DNA of 64,000 nucleotides, from positions 372,001 to 436,000 of the forward strand of contig JAJTTP010000020.1 of NCBI GenBank assembly GCA_023313575.1, in the 5' to 3' direction. Within the stretch, counting starts at the first letter, position 1. Each line of letters begins with the position of its first letter. The notes beneath the pieces are model-generated. The model was not told the origin of the DNA. It ran no database searches and saw only the letters and a list, made by a program, of their open reading frames with translations. Below, piece by piece: positions 35,838-48,180 of the stretch. A program made the position numbers and the translations under genes. Source of the DNA: Eutypella sp. D-1 (Eukaryota > Ascomycota > Sordariomycetes > Xylariales > Diatrypaceae).

Positions 35838-38800
35838 GATTTTTGGGGTGAAGTCGACGGCGATAAAGGCGGGGGGCCGCTGGGATCGCTCGATGGCTTG
35901 TTACGATTCCATAACAGATGCTTCCACCAGATATTAGCTAGGAGGATATGAGGGGCATAGCATTGTTTCTGCTCTAAATACGCCGGTGATACTAAGGATG
36001 CTTCAAATTGTCTGCTACCTACGTAAGATATATAGTCCGGAATGAAAATTGGCCGGTCTCAGGGTAGAGGTTGTATACAATATCGTATACGAGGGCCTCA
36101 CCAGCTGAGTAGATAGCTATATCTGGGACTAAGTTGATAGCGGCGATGACACAAGCAAGTGCTCTGCCATATCCTCTTCGAAATTCAAGAACGAGTGACA
36201 CGGGGATAAAAACAAAAGACCGTGGACGGGGTAAATACTACGAGTAAAAAGTTAAGAAAAGAGAAGTAGTAGGGCGGAAGAAAGAAAAAAAAGAAGAGAC
36301 AAGGTGAAATCAGAAGAAGAGCAAAAAAGGCAAGTAAACAGAGACAGGCAGTAGAGCACCTTGCCTGAATAGAGCCTTAGAGCTAGTTGCTTGGTTGCTT
36401 GGGTGCTTGGCTGACTGCTTCAAGTCAAGGTTGGTATAAAAAGTACCCGTAGAAACATAAGAACTCCATACAAAGCAACCAACTCAGCAAAAACAACCCT
36501 TGCAATATGGAGCTCACCAACTGACAGACTGACCAGCTCACTCTTCACCTTGACTTGACCTGGATTGGATCGAACGGGGCAGCGGGGGGGGATACTCGGG
36601 TACACCAGCTATACTTGACTGACTACGGAGTACACATGCATACATAAAGATCGGGATAGACCTAGAGACTAGAGTGGATGGATCAGACTGAAAGACTGCT
36701 CCGTACCTACATACATACTCAAGACCCCCCTGGCTCCGTACTCCGTCGCCGCGCAGCAGAATCCAAGAATGTGCAGGGAAGGCTGGCGGCGGGCATCGGT
36801 TGCGGCATGAGGAGAAAGTAATGGGGTTCATGGGAAATCATGGGAAAAAAGGCATCATCAATTCATCATCATTCATCGATCGGGAGTTCGACTTGGCAAA
36901 ACCAGCAGACTGGGCTGACTGGTTGACTGGTAAAAAGCAGGCCGACAAACCGACAAGCAGACAAGGCAGAATCCGATGCTTAGAGTAGACGGTAGACCTC
37001 ATGGGGGAACGCGGTTGCGGATATGTGGGCAAGACGGGCCAGGGTCAGATCTTCAAGATCTTTTCCTATCCTGAGAGAGTCTTGACGCAAGTTTGAGTTT
37101 AGATTGGGAGGAGAAGGGAAAGGGGGGCGTGTAAGAGTGGTCAAGGGGGGTTTGAGGAGGTTGGCGGGGGGGTTCAAAAACTTGGAAAATGTGACCAGAC
37201 AGGCCAGACAAAGAAAAAACCACCTGGGGCACGGGCAAAAAGGTTAAATGAACCAATAAACCAACCAAAGAAACCCAACCAACATTTTGGAAAGAACAAA
37301 CCAAGAAATCTGTCTGTCTCGCTTGCCCTTCAAGGTTTGTTACTGGCCCTGTCAGCTTTTGTTCAATTCGATACACGCCGACAGGCCGATGCGCCGAATC
37401 CAGCCCACGATCGCGCCTACCTTCTGAACTGCATGCGGCTTAGCCCGTTTGGCCCGCCCAAGCTTTGCCCCAGGTGGGTTAAGGTGATATAGCCCGGGTT
37501 ACACGTGTTACAGCCCACATCGAGATCTCGAACATTAGGACGGGACTTACATGGTACTTCTAATTAAGTTATGGGACTTCGCGAACGACAAAAAGACCTG
37601 GAAAGAAAAACAGACAGCGCAAGATAACAAGAGATAGCGCTGGCTGGCCTGGCTTTTTGCCTAGCTGGCATTCCCCCCGACGATTCCGCTCCTTTTAGGC
37701 CTCTAAAAGTTTACCGCTATAAACACCAGTCTGCAGGTCTGCCAGCGCTGCAAGGGCGCTTGTTAGCAGCGGGTAACGCATCGTACTTATGTACCCCTTT
37801 GTATTCTTCTGGTAAAGATCTACCGCCTCAAGATATTACCAGCTACTCCTATAAGGTTCAAGTACCGTGTCGGAGCCCAGCATGTCCGGGGCGGAGCGAA
37901 CACTCCCAGCGGCCCTTAATATCAATCACTACTGCGAAGTATGTACTTAAGTATCTATGTCCCCGGCTGTAGCTGTAGCTGTAACAGCTGGAAAGTTGAC
38001 GATGAATCAACCAAAGAACTGTCATGAAACCCCCGAAAGCCCCGCCGCTCTCTTTCGTTCCTCAACTTTCCTGGCCCCCCCCCCCGTAGTACTATGTAAA
38101 CAAGCAACGCAATCCATACATACGTAGCAATGAGTTACCAGGCTGTCAGGCTGCCAGGCTGCCAGGCTTGCTAGATGCTAGATATCCATTACATTAGAAG
38201 AGCGGGCGCCTATTAGATCTCCGACAACGAGATTACCGCATCCGCACACATCCATCCTTGGTTTTTCTTCCCACCATGCGTATGCGGACGTACGTACGTA
38301 CACCTTCGAGCATAAATATGCCCAAGCGGCGATCCATAAGAAACAAGCTCTAGAGATTGCACACGCATCGGCTTCATTATGGCCACCCATATCATATCAA
38401 GGGCTAGATAACCCTCATCGGAGGCGCCCAATGATCTCCCATCATCGTCGTAAGCTGGCCGGTAGCTGGCTGGCCTTTCTTTCCCCTTTGGCTCCCCGGT
38501 CCAATGTCTAGCTCGAGCAAGATGGCTAAATCGTGGGAGTTGAGGAATGCCAGGTATCACGTCACGTTCCCGCCTTGATTCATGGCCCGTGGCGTCTCCC
38601 TTCCGCAATCCGTTTTTGGGGGGAGGGCCTTTCTCCCCTCTGTCTATATATATGCATTGTCTCAGAACCAAGGCTCTCTCATACTGAGTTTACTAGAAGC
38701 GCTGCTGCTGCTGCCCTGATTTATGACTTGAGAGTGCGCTACTCCGCTGCATTTGATAGGCAAGCGTGCCAATTCCTCAGCGAGACATCTATGCAACATG

Positions 38801-41010
38801 CTGGTGGCGATCCCCTCCCAAGCCGTTCCCCCAAAACAGCGATTCCGAAGTTCCGGATTCCGCCATTCAATGAGGGGGTTAGACAGGATTGGCAGGCAGG
38901 TGGGCAGCAGGTGGGAATTTCCATCATCTTTTTTTAACCTCGGGAGTTCCCTGGGGATATATGACCGCCATCATATAGCTGTTCGTTCGTTCGTTCGTTC
39001 CTCGCTTGGGATCGCTTATCGATTTTTGGTTATAACTACTACCACCCCAAGAACTACTAACTTAATGCCAAGCTTTGCTTTGTCTGCCTGCCGCACGCCG
39101 CCTGTGGTTTTCCGACCACCAGGACCAGGGCCAGGGGACAGGGTGACAGGGGTGTTAGAGGAAGAAAAGTGTACTACATACACCTTGCATAGGCGTTTGG
39201 CGGGAGTAAAAAAAAAGTCTGGGGCAGAAGAGGTGGCGGCGGCGACGAAAGAGTCTCTCGTTGGTTACATCTCAACCAATTATGACTTCCCGTGTGTACG
39301 CGGCGCGGCGCGGCGACATAAAAGAAAGCGGGGAGCGACGGGGGGAGGTTGTCTCTCTCAGGATCCCTTTCCCCGCTCAAGCTGAAAACTCCTTCTGTTT
39401 TTCTTTCTATAGGTTGGAAGGGTCGCCCAAGTCGCTTACGTACCAAACAAAAAGTCCAGACCGTGTATTACCCAGACAGCCAGATAACCTTGGAAACCTA
39501 CACAGCTTTTGACGGGCGTGCATTGCTCTAGAGCTCAAGTAGGGCAGACAGATGCATAGTTAGCAAGTTTAGTTACTTAGCTCCCGCATCTCGACGGTCG
39601 AATGAAAAGCTCCAGGTTGTCTGTATCTCATCTTTCCGTCCGGTCTATCCTAGCCTTGATAGATGGGGCAGGGAATGGGGGCTGTTTCATCGACACTCTC
39701 TCTCGCGCCATCCTCAATATCAAACTAAACCAAGACATAACAAATATGATTTGCTGCGTTCGTGTCCTCTGTTATTACTAGTTCCCGCGGGGTCAAAAAG
39801 AGACCAACGATTGCGTGTGTGTCCCCATCAAATTCCCATCTTTTTTTTCTTCTATCTATAGCCCATGATCCCCACCAACCATTGAGAGAAGGAAGAGAAA
39901 GACAGAGAGAGAGAGAGCGAATGCAAACAACATGCGGGCCGGCAGGAGCAGGAGCAACAACTCTGAAATCTTTAGTATACCTTACTAAACTTAACTAGCT
40001 GCCGGTGCTCGCTCCGCCTTCCTCTGTAGCGGTTTAACTGGGACCTGTTATAGCGGTCAGCGTTAAGTAGCGCGTGAGCGAGAGCGTGCGCGCAAACCAG
40101 CCGTGCATACCAGCATACCTACTCCTTGCTACCTATCTAATCACTACATAGTTATCTCTCATCAACTCTGTCCTCTGCAGGTCCTAGGTCATGTCATAAC
40201 AATCAAGTTGATATCCTGTTGTGACCAAAGTCGCTGGACCACGCGCCCCGGATTTGCGCAGGGATGAGGGGGATGAGGGGCACCACTGGAGGGCTTGCTT
40301 TGCCGAGCCCGGCGTTGTAAGACAAAGAGGAAGTGGGATTCATGCTTTCCGTCCTTTTTCTAGAGGGGCACACCAACCCAAATCAATCCTCTTTCTCCCG
40401 CCCGTTCATCCCTCCGTGCCTCATTATTCCTCGGCCGGTGATTTATCAATAACCTTCATGCGCAACGTAGAGATCATGATGGATTGCGTGACTTGCCGAG
40501 CCTGTCTACGTACTACCGCATCGTCATACGTATACCACAGGGAAGGGGGGAACGTGCCGCGCATTTCCTACACATAAGCCCCTCCTCTCTTCTCACCAAA
40601 CAGTATACCTACCTACCTCCTCACCTAGGTGTATGATACAGATATGGGTGTGGCGCGTCGTGCTACCGCATCCATCCAGAGACACACATGCATGCCTACC
40701 GCTATGTCATATGCACGTTTAGCCAGCCATATAAATTGAAAAGAGACCTTGCGAGTCTCACTCCCCCACATCGACGGATGCGGCTGATCCAGGGTATTCC
40801 TGGGCACGCCTGTGCCGCCGGCGAACCCTGGTCGATACAAAGCGGACGGGTTGGTCTGTCGATTTGTCGCGGATGGGCTTACAGTACATACGTAGCACGG
40901 AAACCAGACAGCCTAGATACTCACATGAAAAAAAAGAGGGCCGTGGAGAGAGGAGGAGAGTGAAAGGGGGCAGGAAACCTCGAACTATTTTCCCTTCTCT
41001 TCTAATAAGA
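35838..41010. other. 5.2 kb spacer upstream of the myristoylated-protein gene
   Basis: No convincing gene on either strand. The right two thirds are rich in short direct repeats (GTTCG tetramer-like array near 38982, GCTGCCAG near 38150, CTACCTAC words) and homopolymers, like the spacer at 8-16 kb. The left edge should hold the promoter of the 32211-35837 gene. Confidence 0.55.
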
Positions 41011-41925
41011 CTAGCATCTAGCCGCATGAAAAGCAGCAGAGAAAACATCAGACTCTCGCGGCAACGTAAGCAGGCGGGGAGGGGGCGCATGTCGACGCCA
41101 ATCAGACACGTAAATCCCGTCTCTCCATCCCGTATTGGCCCATCCCGGAACATCCGTGCGTGAATCAATCAGCCGGCTGCCGCTTCTCGCATAGTCCATC
41201 TGAAGTTGGGTGTCCGGGTACGTCAGGAACTTGAACCAGCTGCTGAAGGAGAAGGGGGGAGGTAGTTCTCGGAATACGAAGGTTTCTAGCCTGGCTTGTT
41301 CCGTACCTCTCTCATCTTTTAACACCTCTGCTCCGGATGCCTTCATGACTGGTTCGTAGTCAATGGGCAGCACTTGATTCGTCGTCTAGCATATTCATAC
41401 CTCGCAATAACCTATGACTGACTCTTCGGTGAAGTGGCCATGCGATTTGATGCAATATAATGTGAACGGTAAATGGCCGGTGGCATGGTACACCACTCTC
41501 CCACCAGAGTCTTCGACGCAGAGTCTCGAGTAGATCGGTTGGCGCTCTATGCATCGTTGCGAGGTCTTTATCATCGCGAGTGAGAGTTCGCACCGCAAAT
41601 GGATGAGGAGGAGGCACACCGTGCCGGTCCAGATGTCATGGCCCGGGTCGAAGCGGCCTTGCTCTGGGAGGAGTGTACGGGCAAGTCTTCACGCTTTGTC
41701 CAGCGCCGTGGATAAGACGAGATGAATATGCTAGCGGATCGTTATATTCTGTGGCGCGTGCGGCTCCGTTGGCTTCATGACGGCCTGCTCTATGATGATT
41801 GTCCCAGCTTGGTGCGCGTTGAGGGCCGTTCGGGCTCTACTGACCTAGCTGATACGCGTGCTCTTTGCACGGTGGACATCATCACGCTTGCAATATGCAT
41901 TAGGAGTTCCTCGACGCCACGTTAG
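41011..41925. pseudogene. Coding-like remnant of an unrecognised gene
   Basis: On the minus strand, one frame from about 41730 to 41011 reads with protein-like composition. It contains LLPEQGRFDPGHDIWTGT, LCVEDSGGRVVYHATGH, then TGA and TAG close together near 41400-41390, then LPIDYEPVMKASGAEVLKDE and LETFVFRELPPPFSFSSWFK. The plus strand is also unusually open from 41599 to 41925 with a single stop, so the coding strand is not certain. No domain was recognised. It is either a decayed gene or a multi-exon gene whose introns I could not place. Confidence 0.3.
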
Positions 41926-42912
41926 GATGATAGGCTGGACTTCAATCTGCATAGATTATTAGGATAATGAAGTAGTTAAGGCGTAACGTGGCTTCCCTAT
42001 GATATCCTATGCCTGACGTGTGGCTCATGCGGCCACTCGGCATGTATCCAGCGTTGAACTCGGGGAAATACCATTTCATAGATAGGAGAGTGCAGTGGGA
42101 TGTTTTAAACGCGACGTCCCTGTTGAAGTGACGAGCATGCGAGCTCACCTAAATAAGATGCATGGTAGGGATGCAACAGGGACTTTTCGTCAGAATGAGT
42201 AGCGAGAAACTGCCTCTATAAGATTTATATAGTTTGGAGACTCTATGAAGAGCGACAATGACCTTGTTGATGACGTGAACTGATTGATAACCTCCCATAC
42301 CTGCCAGAGCAGTATCTTCGTTGCGGAAGTCTGATATAGAGTGTCCGCTCTACACCTCTCCTGTTTCCAAATCACATCCAGGCCCTCCCCGGAATTGTGT
42401 GTTGGGCCCGTGTTTGACCATTCTATGCCTCTTCACTTACCTAGGCCTCAAAAATTGCCGCGGATATTAGGAAGCCGTGTGGGTTGTTTCCAGTTCAATG
42501 ATTGAACAAAACTCCAGCCAGCCGCGATCTGCCCTCTACACATGTGGCTGGCTACAGCCATGTGCATGCGCGGGCGTTCAAAAGGAAAAAAAAAAAAGCT
42601 ATGCAGCTTCAATCAGAACACATATCGATGAGGCTGAGGGCATGGGGAAGTGTTACATTCGGTGTATTTCATAAGATCAATTGGTTGCCTTCTCCAACGG
42701 CGGGCAACGGCGGGCAAAACGCCAGGAAAAGCCATGTGTGGCGTAGCAACTGGAACGGGCATTCTGGTCCACATGTGCAATTTTTCACTGTGGCCATCAC
42801 TGGCGATTTCATTGCTGCAGCATGGTGATCATCGATAATCTACGGAAAGGTAAGGCATCTCAGGTCGGTAGCGAATGCAAAGCCCCCGGCCCCCAATCCG
42901 TTTTTCAATCCA
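41926..42912. other. Spacer, no gene seen
   Basis: Sequence of even composition with short ORFs only. It is the 3' flank of the cupin gene at its right end. Nothing domain-like was seen. Confidence 0.5.
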
Positions 42913-43542
42913 TCATTCTCCGATAACGTAAGTACATCCCTCGGGCCCCACCCAAACTTCGTGGATGCGGCCGGCGGCGACGTCGACCCGGTCCCCGACT
43001 GAATGCGTCGTCTTGGTCGGCGCTTCGTCTTCTGGGTACGTGATCGTGAGCTCGCCGGCAGTGATCAGATGCGTCGTTAGGCCCCTGTGGGAGTGCGGGG
43101 TATAGTGTGCGTTGCTGTGTTCGAGTTAGTCGGGAATGCCGGGTGGTAGACGTACGATGAGCGACGTCCGCACGTATGTGTGGATGGACGAATGCGTGTT
43201 ATGTGTATGCGGATGTAAATGAGCAGGCGCGGTAGGTATATCTGCAGGGAAAGGGGCTGTGGTGCTGCGGTTCATGTTCATGGAGCATGCAGGGCGGCCC
43301 GATGAGCGGGCGGACGGGCGGGCAAATGAAAGAATGAACGCAGAAAATCTAACGAATGAATGGGAATGAAGGCAAGGCGATGTACTATTAGTTGTCGGGT
43401 TTTGATTGTGTTAGGGAGGGCTGAGTTAAACATAAACGTACGGGCCGTCCGTCCAAGTGAAGACGTGGGAGAAACCCCACGATCGCACTTCAGTTTCATA
43501 GTCCTTGCGGGTCTTCTGCTTTACTGGTGATGCGGACGGCAT
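42913..43542 (-). CDS. Single-domain cupin protein
   Basis: Two exons, 43542-43442 and 43114-42913, are joined by an intron with donor GTACGT and acceptor CACAG, giving about 100 residues. The junction rebuilds VFTWTDGP-NAHYTPHSHRGL in phase. Cupin motif 1 is HSHRGLTTHLITAGELTITY (HxH, the usual later Glu in the strand, a Gly turn). Motif 2 is GDRVDVAAGRIHEVWVG, with the third His ligand. The fold is a complete small beta-barrel likely to bind one metal ion; relatives are widespread uncharacterised fungal cupins of 100-120 residues. The start could instead be at 43551 (MVTMPSAS). There is no signal peptide, so it is likely cytosolic. It is easy to miss because each exon is short. Substrate and reaction are unknown, but the fold call is firm. 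Confidence 0.82.
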
Positions 43543-43551
43543 GGTAACCAT

Positions 43552-45560
43552 GTCTCTGCGCTTATTCTTGCGGAGAACAACTCTAGTCTGTCGCTTGTTG
43601 GTCGGGCTAAGCCACGGTTTTCTCTCGTAATTGAAAGCTTTAAGCAAATCTCACTATTCGCAGGTTTTGAATTTCAGAAACTAGACACCTAGACTACCTA
43701 AGTCAGATAAGGCATCCAGATCTCCTGACTTACCCGCCAGTCCAACTGATAATTACTGGTTGTTTTTGTAGGTAGTGTCTCGGTATTCGAACCTGGAGTG
43801 GCAAGAGTGGCTGTGTACCTGCAGGGAACGAATAACTGCACTGCAAACCACCCGTATAGGTATGACATCGTCCAGGGGTCGGTAGTTCTGTCCTTATGGC
43901 CCTCCAGGGCGTGTCTTACTCAATGATGAATAGCCAATCGTTTCGTACCTGATCCGCTAGCCTCCAGCTACTATACCTAGTTCACCACGCGCTTCACTGT
44001 AAATCATGAGGGTTGGATGCCAAGACGCCTTCCACGTGCAATCAAGTCGAAAGAGGGAATCGATGTGCGGGGATTTGTTCAGCTTGGAGATCTTCCTCGG
44101 ACTTGTCCGTGATAGGACTTCTAGTACCATTTTCATGTTGACAAGTATCGACGACACGGCATTTGTCTTATTTGTTCGTTATGTCTGCCCTTTGAGCTAT
44201 TGAGGAGGTTATGCTTCCCCTGATTGCATTAAGCGTTCGGCCACCCGTCAGATCGCGGGATTCGCTGGCCAAGCTTGCATCTGGTCTGATGATGTGCTGT
44301 GCTGTGCTGCGCTGTGCTGTGTTGTGCTGTAAACACGCATATTATAGCCACAAGGGGGCAGGGGGGGCCTGGGCTCAGCCTCCTCTTTGAGCTGAACTGA
44401 ATCATATCGAGTCCTTCTCGCAGCGACGATGTTACGGTAGCAATGCTGTCATGGTGCTGTTGATCGGTTACCATTCTAACTTAAGGTTCATGTTCTCGCT
44501 GCTGAATATCTACATTTTCAATTCAAGTCTCTTTCATTATTTGTAACCGAAGAACTGTCTTTTTTTTCTGCTTCCTGAACCTATCTTTCCATTGGTCTTT
44601 GGAGGTCACGTCGCGGCTTGCCACGGTTGATACATTGTATCGGCTTCCGTACCCGAGTAGTCACAAGAGAAGAATTTGATCATCTTGCTGTATAGACAAG
44701 TATGTATGCTCGCGATGTCTTTGCCAGGTTTTCTTATTATAGATGATACAATTCCATTCTTCGTTGGCGGTACGGCATTGCTTCAAGGCCAACCAGACTT
44801 AGGCGACGTCCATCGGCCTCGCTGTCTTCTTGCCCCAACTTACCAATACCGCACATTCCCCGACCCCATTCGCGAGAGCCTTGAGGGGGGTCACTTAGGT
44901 CGTGCAAGGGTGTACCCCCTGGACGTTTGCTGTTCTGCGGTTTTGCTCGACAGGGTAGGGCTGCCAAGATAGACCACAAAAAGGCCCCCAAGACCCCCCA
45001 AGGCCCTAACTGGACCGCCGGTCGGGATCCAAGTGGAGTGCTGTGGATGTTATTCATTGCTTGAATGCTTGGTTACATTTGCTTACATCTGAATATTGAT
45101 TACCTGCATCAGCATCAGCTGTGATTTTACCTACTCTACTACTCAAACTGCAAACATTCTTTCCTCTTTCTTTTCCTCATTTTCCTCGTTCTCTTCCCTC
45201 CTTGTCTACTTGGATTATATTCATACCAGACACGACGTCTTCTCTCTTTCATCGTCTCCCACAATCCCAGTTCTTGGCCCATTAGCATATGCTAGTTATG
45301 ACGTGAATACGAAACCTGCTTGGCGGCTACTGACCTGATGCTTGATGCTTCCCAGCATCTCCTTATCTTCTTTTAGAACAGGGCACGGGCCGCCGTAAGC
45401 CAGCTCTCCAACAAATCCAAGCGATGTTCTGTTTCAGCGTGAGTTCTTACCAATCTTCGTACTACGTAGTGTACATAAACTTCTTCGATGTCTTCTATTG
45501 CTTCTATATCCCCTCGTGCATTGAACGCTAACGCGATCGACCCATTCGGCTGTATAGAAA
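43552..45560. other. Spacer between the cupin and PLC genes
   Basis: No gene seen. A GCTGT/GCTGC pentamer array lies at about 44294-44330. The right part (about 45100-45560) is pyrimidine-rich and should be the PLC promoter and leader. Confidence 0.55.
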
Positions 45561-48180
45561 ATGCGGACAGAAGACACGCAACCGTCGACTTTGCGTCGTC
45601 GGCTTACCATCAATCCTGCTAATGCAGGCAACTCGATACGGGCGCTCAAGAGAGCGATCGACCTGGCCTCGTTCATAGCACCCACGGCGATTCACCTTCA
45701 CGGCGACGATACCACTGCGGATAAGGAGGTTTACTTAAGCGCAGCGATCCATAAACACTTTAAGAGACTGTATGACGCTCTGCGCAGAGGCGAATCCACG
45801 CTGTCCCGCGAAAACTTCCAGGACTTCCTCGAGAAGCGGCAGGGGGAGACGGCCCCGAAGTTAACAGAGGAGAGATACAAGTTTCAGAAGTTCCTGGAGG
45901 TTTGGTGGCTGCATTTCGGTCTCGAGGCGGAACGGCCTGTCAATCCACACGAGAAAGATCTGACAAAGCCCATCAGCAACTATTTCATCAGCAGTAGCCA
46001 CAATACCTATCTATCGGGCAGTCAAGTGGCTGGCAGGAGTTCTGCTGAAGCGTATCGTCGCGTGCTACGGAAGAGCTGCAGGTGTATTGAGATAGACGTA
46101 TGGGATGGCGAATCTCCGAGTTCGACACCAGAGCGAGCCGTATCTCACTCTCGATCAAGGGCCGGCTATAGACCCGACCATTCCCGCGGCCCATCTGGAT
46201 CGAGCTTGCACATCGCCGCAGTCAATCTCAAGCAGACGGTCGAGGATAAGATTGAGCAGACGAGACAGATGCTGGGCGTAGATAAGAACCACAGCCATAG
46301 CCCGCGATGCAGTAAAACGGACCTCACGGTGCCGACGACCAATTACGAGGCTAGCTCAACACTGTGCCCATCTTCGATCGTCGACAACGCTCAGAGTGAC
46401 CGCTCATCAACAAGGTCGAAAACGCTTCCCACTGGCGAACCTATCGTAATGCATGGATATACGCTCACACACCCAGTCGGCTTCCGGGAGGTCTGCAAGG
46501 CCGTCCGCGAGTCCGCATTCGAAACGACAAGCTTGCCTCTGATTGTCAGCCTCGAGGTCCACGCAGATCCGGAACAACAGGAAGTCATGGTCCAGATCAT
46601 GAAACAGGAGTGGGATGGCTTGCTCGTCGACAAGCCCTGCGAGCAATGTCCGGATGGAAAGGTGCCTACCTTGGAACAACTTCAAAACAAAATCCTTGTG
46701 AAAGTCAAGAAAGCGAGCCCTAAGCTTGAAAATGTTGGGACGGGAACTTCGTCTACCTTATCTCCGCCATATTCTCTTGTTGTCGATGACGATGGTACCG
46801 GCTCGGACGACGATAGGCCTGGCTCATCAGCTGCTAAGAAACCGAAGGTACCAATTTGCGAAAGCCTGAGTGCTCTGGCTATTCACACACATAGCGAGCA
46901 CTTCGAGAATTTCGAGTCGCCTGCTGCGAAGACTCCATCGCATATCTTCTCCATAAGCGAGAGCAAGATCTTAGAGCTCCACGAGACTAGGGAAAGGGAG
47001 ATGTTTGCCCACAACCGCGACTATTTCATGAGGGCGTACCCTAATGGCTACCGTTTCGACTCGTCAAATCTCGACCCCTCTCAGTTCTGGCGCAAAGGGG
47101 TGCAGATGGTCGCTATGAACTGGCAGTCCTGCGACGAAGGCATGATGCTTAACGACGCAATGTTTTCCGGCGAACACGGATGGGTCCTCAAATCCCCGGG
47201 CTACCGCAGCGAAGACAAGACTGTATTCCAGGAGCCCGTTATACCTCGACACACACTGAATCTCTCAATCAGTGTACTAGCAGGGCAGCACATCCCTTTG
47301 CCCGAGTCGGTCGGCACCAAATTCAAGAGCTTCCGCCCCTTCGTAAAGTGTGAGCTACACGTCGAGAAGCCAGAAGAACGCCCCGGTGCCTCTAGCAAGG
47401 GGCCTGGTCGTGTGTACGAGGGCGAGTACAAGCTGAGGACAGCGGCTAGCAAGACTGACCATCCTGATTTCGGTACCAACATGCCCGGGACCAACCTGCT
47501 CGAGTATCAGGGTGTTCCGAACGTGGTGGAACAACTCACTTTTGTCAGGTAAGGATTTCTTTTCTATCTCTCGCCTCACATGTCTTTTTCGGTTTCCCTC
47601 TTCCGCATGGTTCCTGGTGTAACTTGAGATGCGCCTCTTGCTGGATACCGGCATTGGGGCACCGAACCCTCGGGTTTCCCGCCCCGATAAGTTTCCAATC
47701 AGTCGCGTTCCGTATGCTGTCAAGACAGAGGCGGCTGCGTTGTCTGGCGCATCGGGCCGCCGACTAGCGGGTCAACTCTGAAATGTGACGAGGTTCTTAC
47801 CGGAGACCACGGTCATGGACATATGCGTTTCCCGCCCCGACAATCAGCATTCAGCCATATATCCGCCCACACCTTTTCTGCATGTATGCGGTGCAACTAG
47901 GCTTGAGGATGCGAGCAGCCTCCATTCTCGTTGGCCCCCTGCATGTTGGAAGTTTCCGACAATTGTAGAGAGACTTTGCTGACAGGTATGGCCGCGTAGA
48001 TTCAAAATCGAGGACGACGCGCCGCGGATAAGATCCATCAACAAGGACCCGTTCGCCGCATGGGCATGTATCCGCCTAGACCGCCTAGCTTCGGGATATC
48101 GCTTCATCAAGCTCTTTGACCCCAAGGGCAACGAAACCCCGGGATGTCTCCTTGTCTCCATCATCAAGCAACTCCAATAG
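45561..48180 (+). CDS. PLC1: Phosphoinositide-specific phospholipase C
   Basis: Two exons, 45561-47548 and 48000-48180, join in phase (AG|GTAAGG ... TAG|A), giving about 722 residues; the 451-base intron is long for this window. Residues 1-130 hold a helical region like degenerate EF-hands, with no PH domain. The X domain starts near 137 with SNYFISSSHNTYLSGSQ (catalytic His147, Asn148) and CIEIDVWDG (Glu177, Asp179). The second catalytic His298 is in EPIVMHGYTLT, and Glu332 is in VSLEVHAD. The Y domain is about 430-570 (FWRKGVQMVAMNWQSCDEGM), and the C2 domain follows to the end. The enzyme cleaves PIP2 to IP3 and diacylglycerol and links membrane signals to Ca2+. All expected catalytic and Ca2+-binding residues are present. 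Between Asp179 and His298 there are about 105 extra Ser-rich residues compared with the animal enzymes. Identification is sure. Confidence 0.95.
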
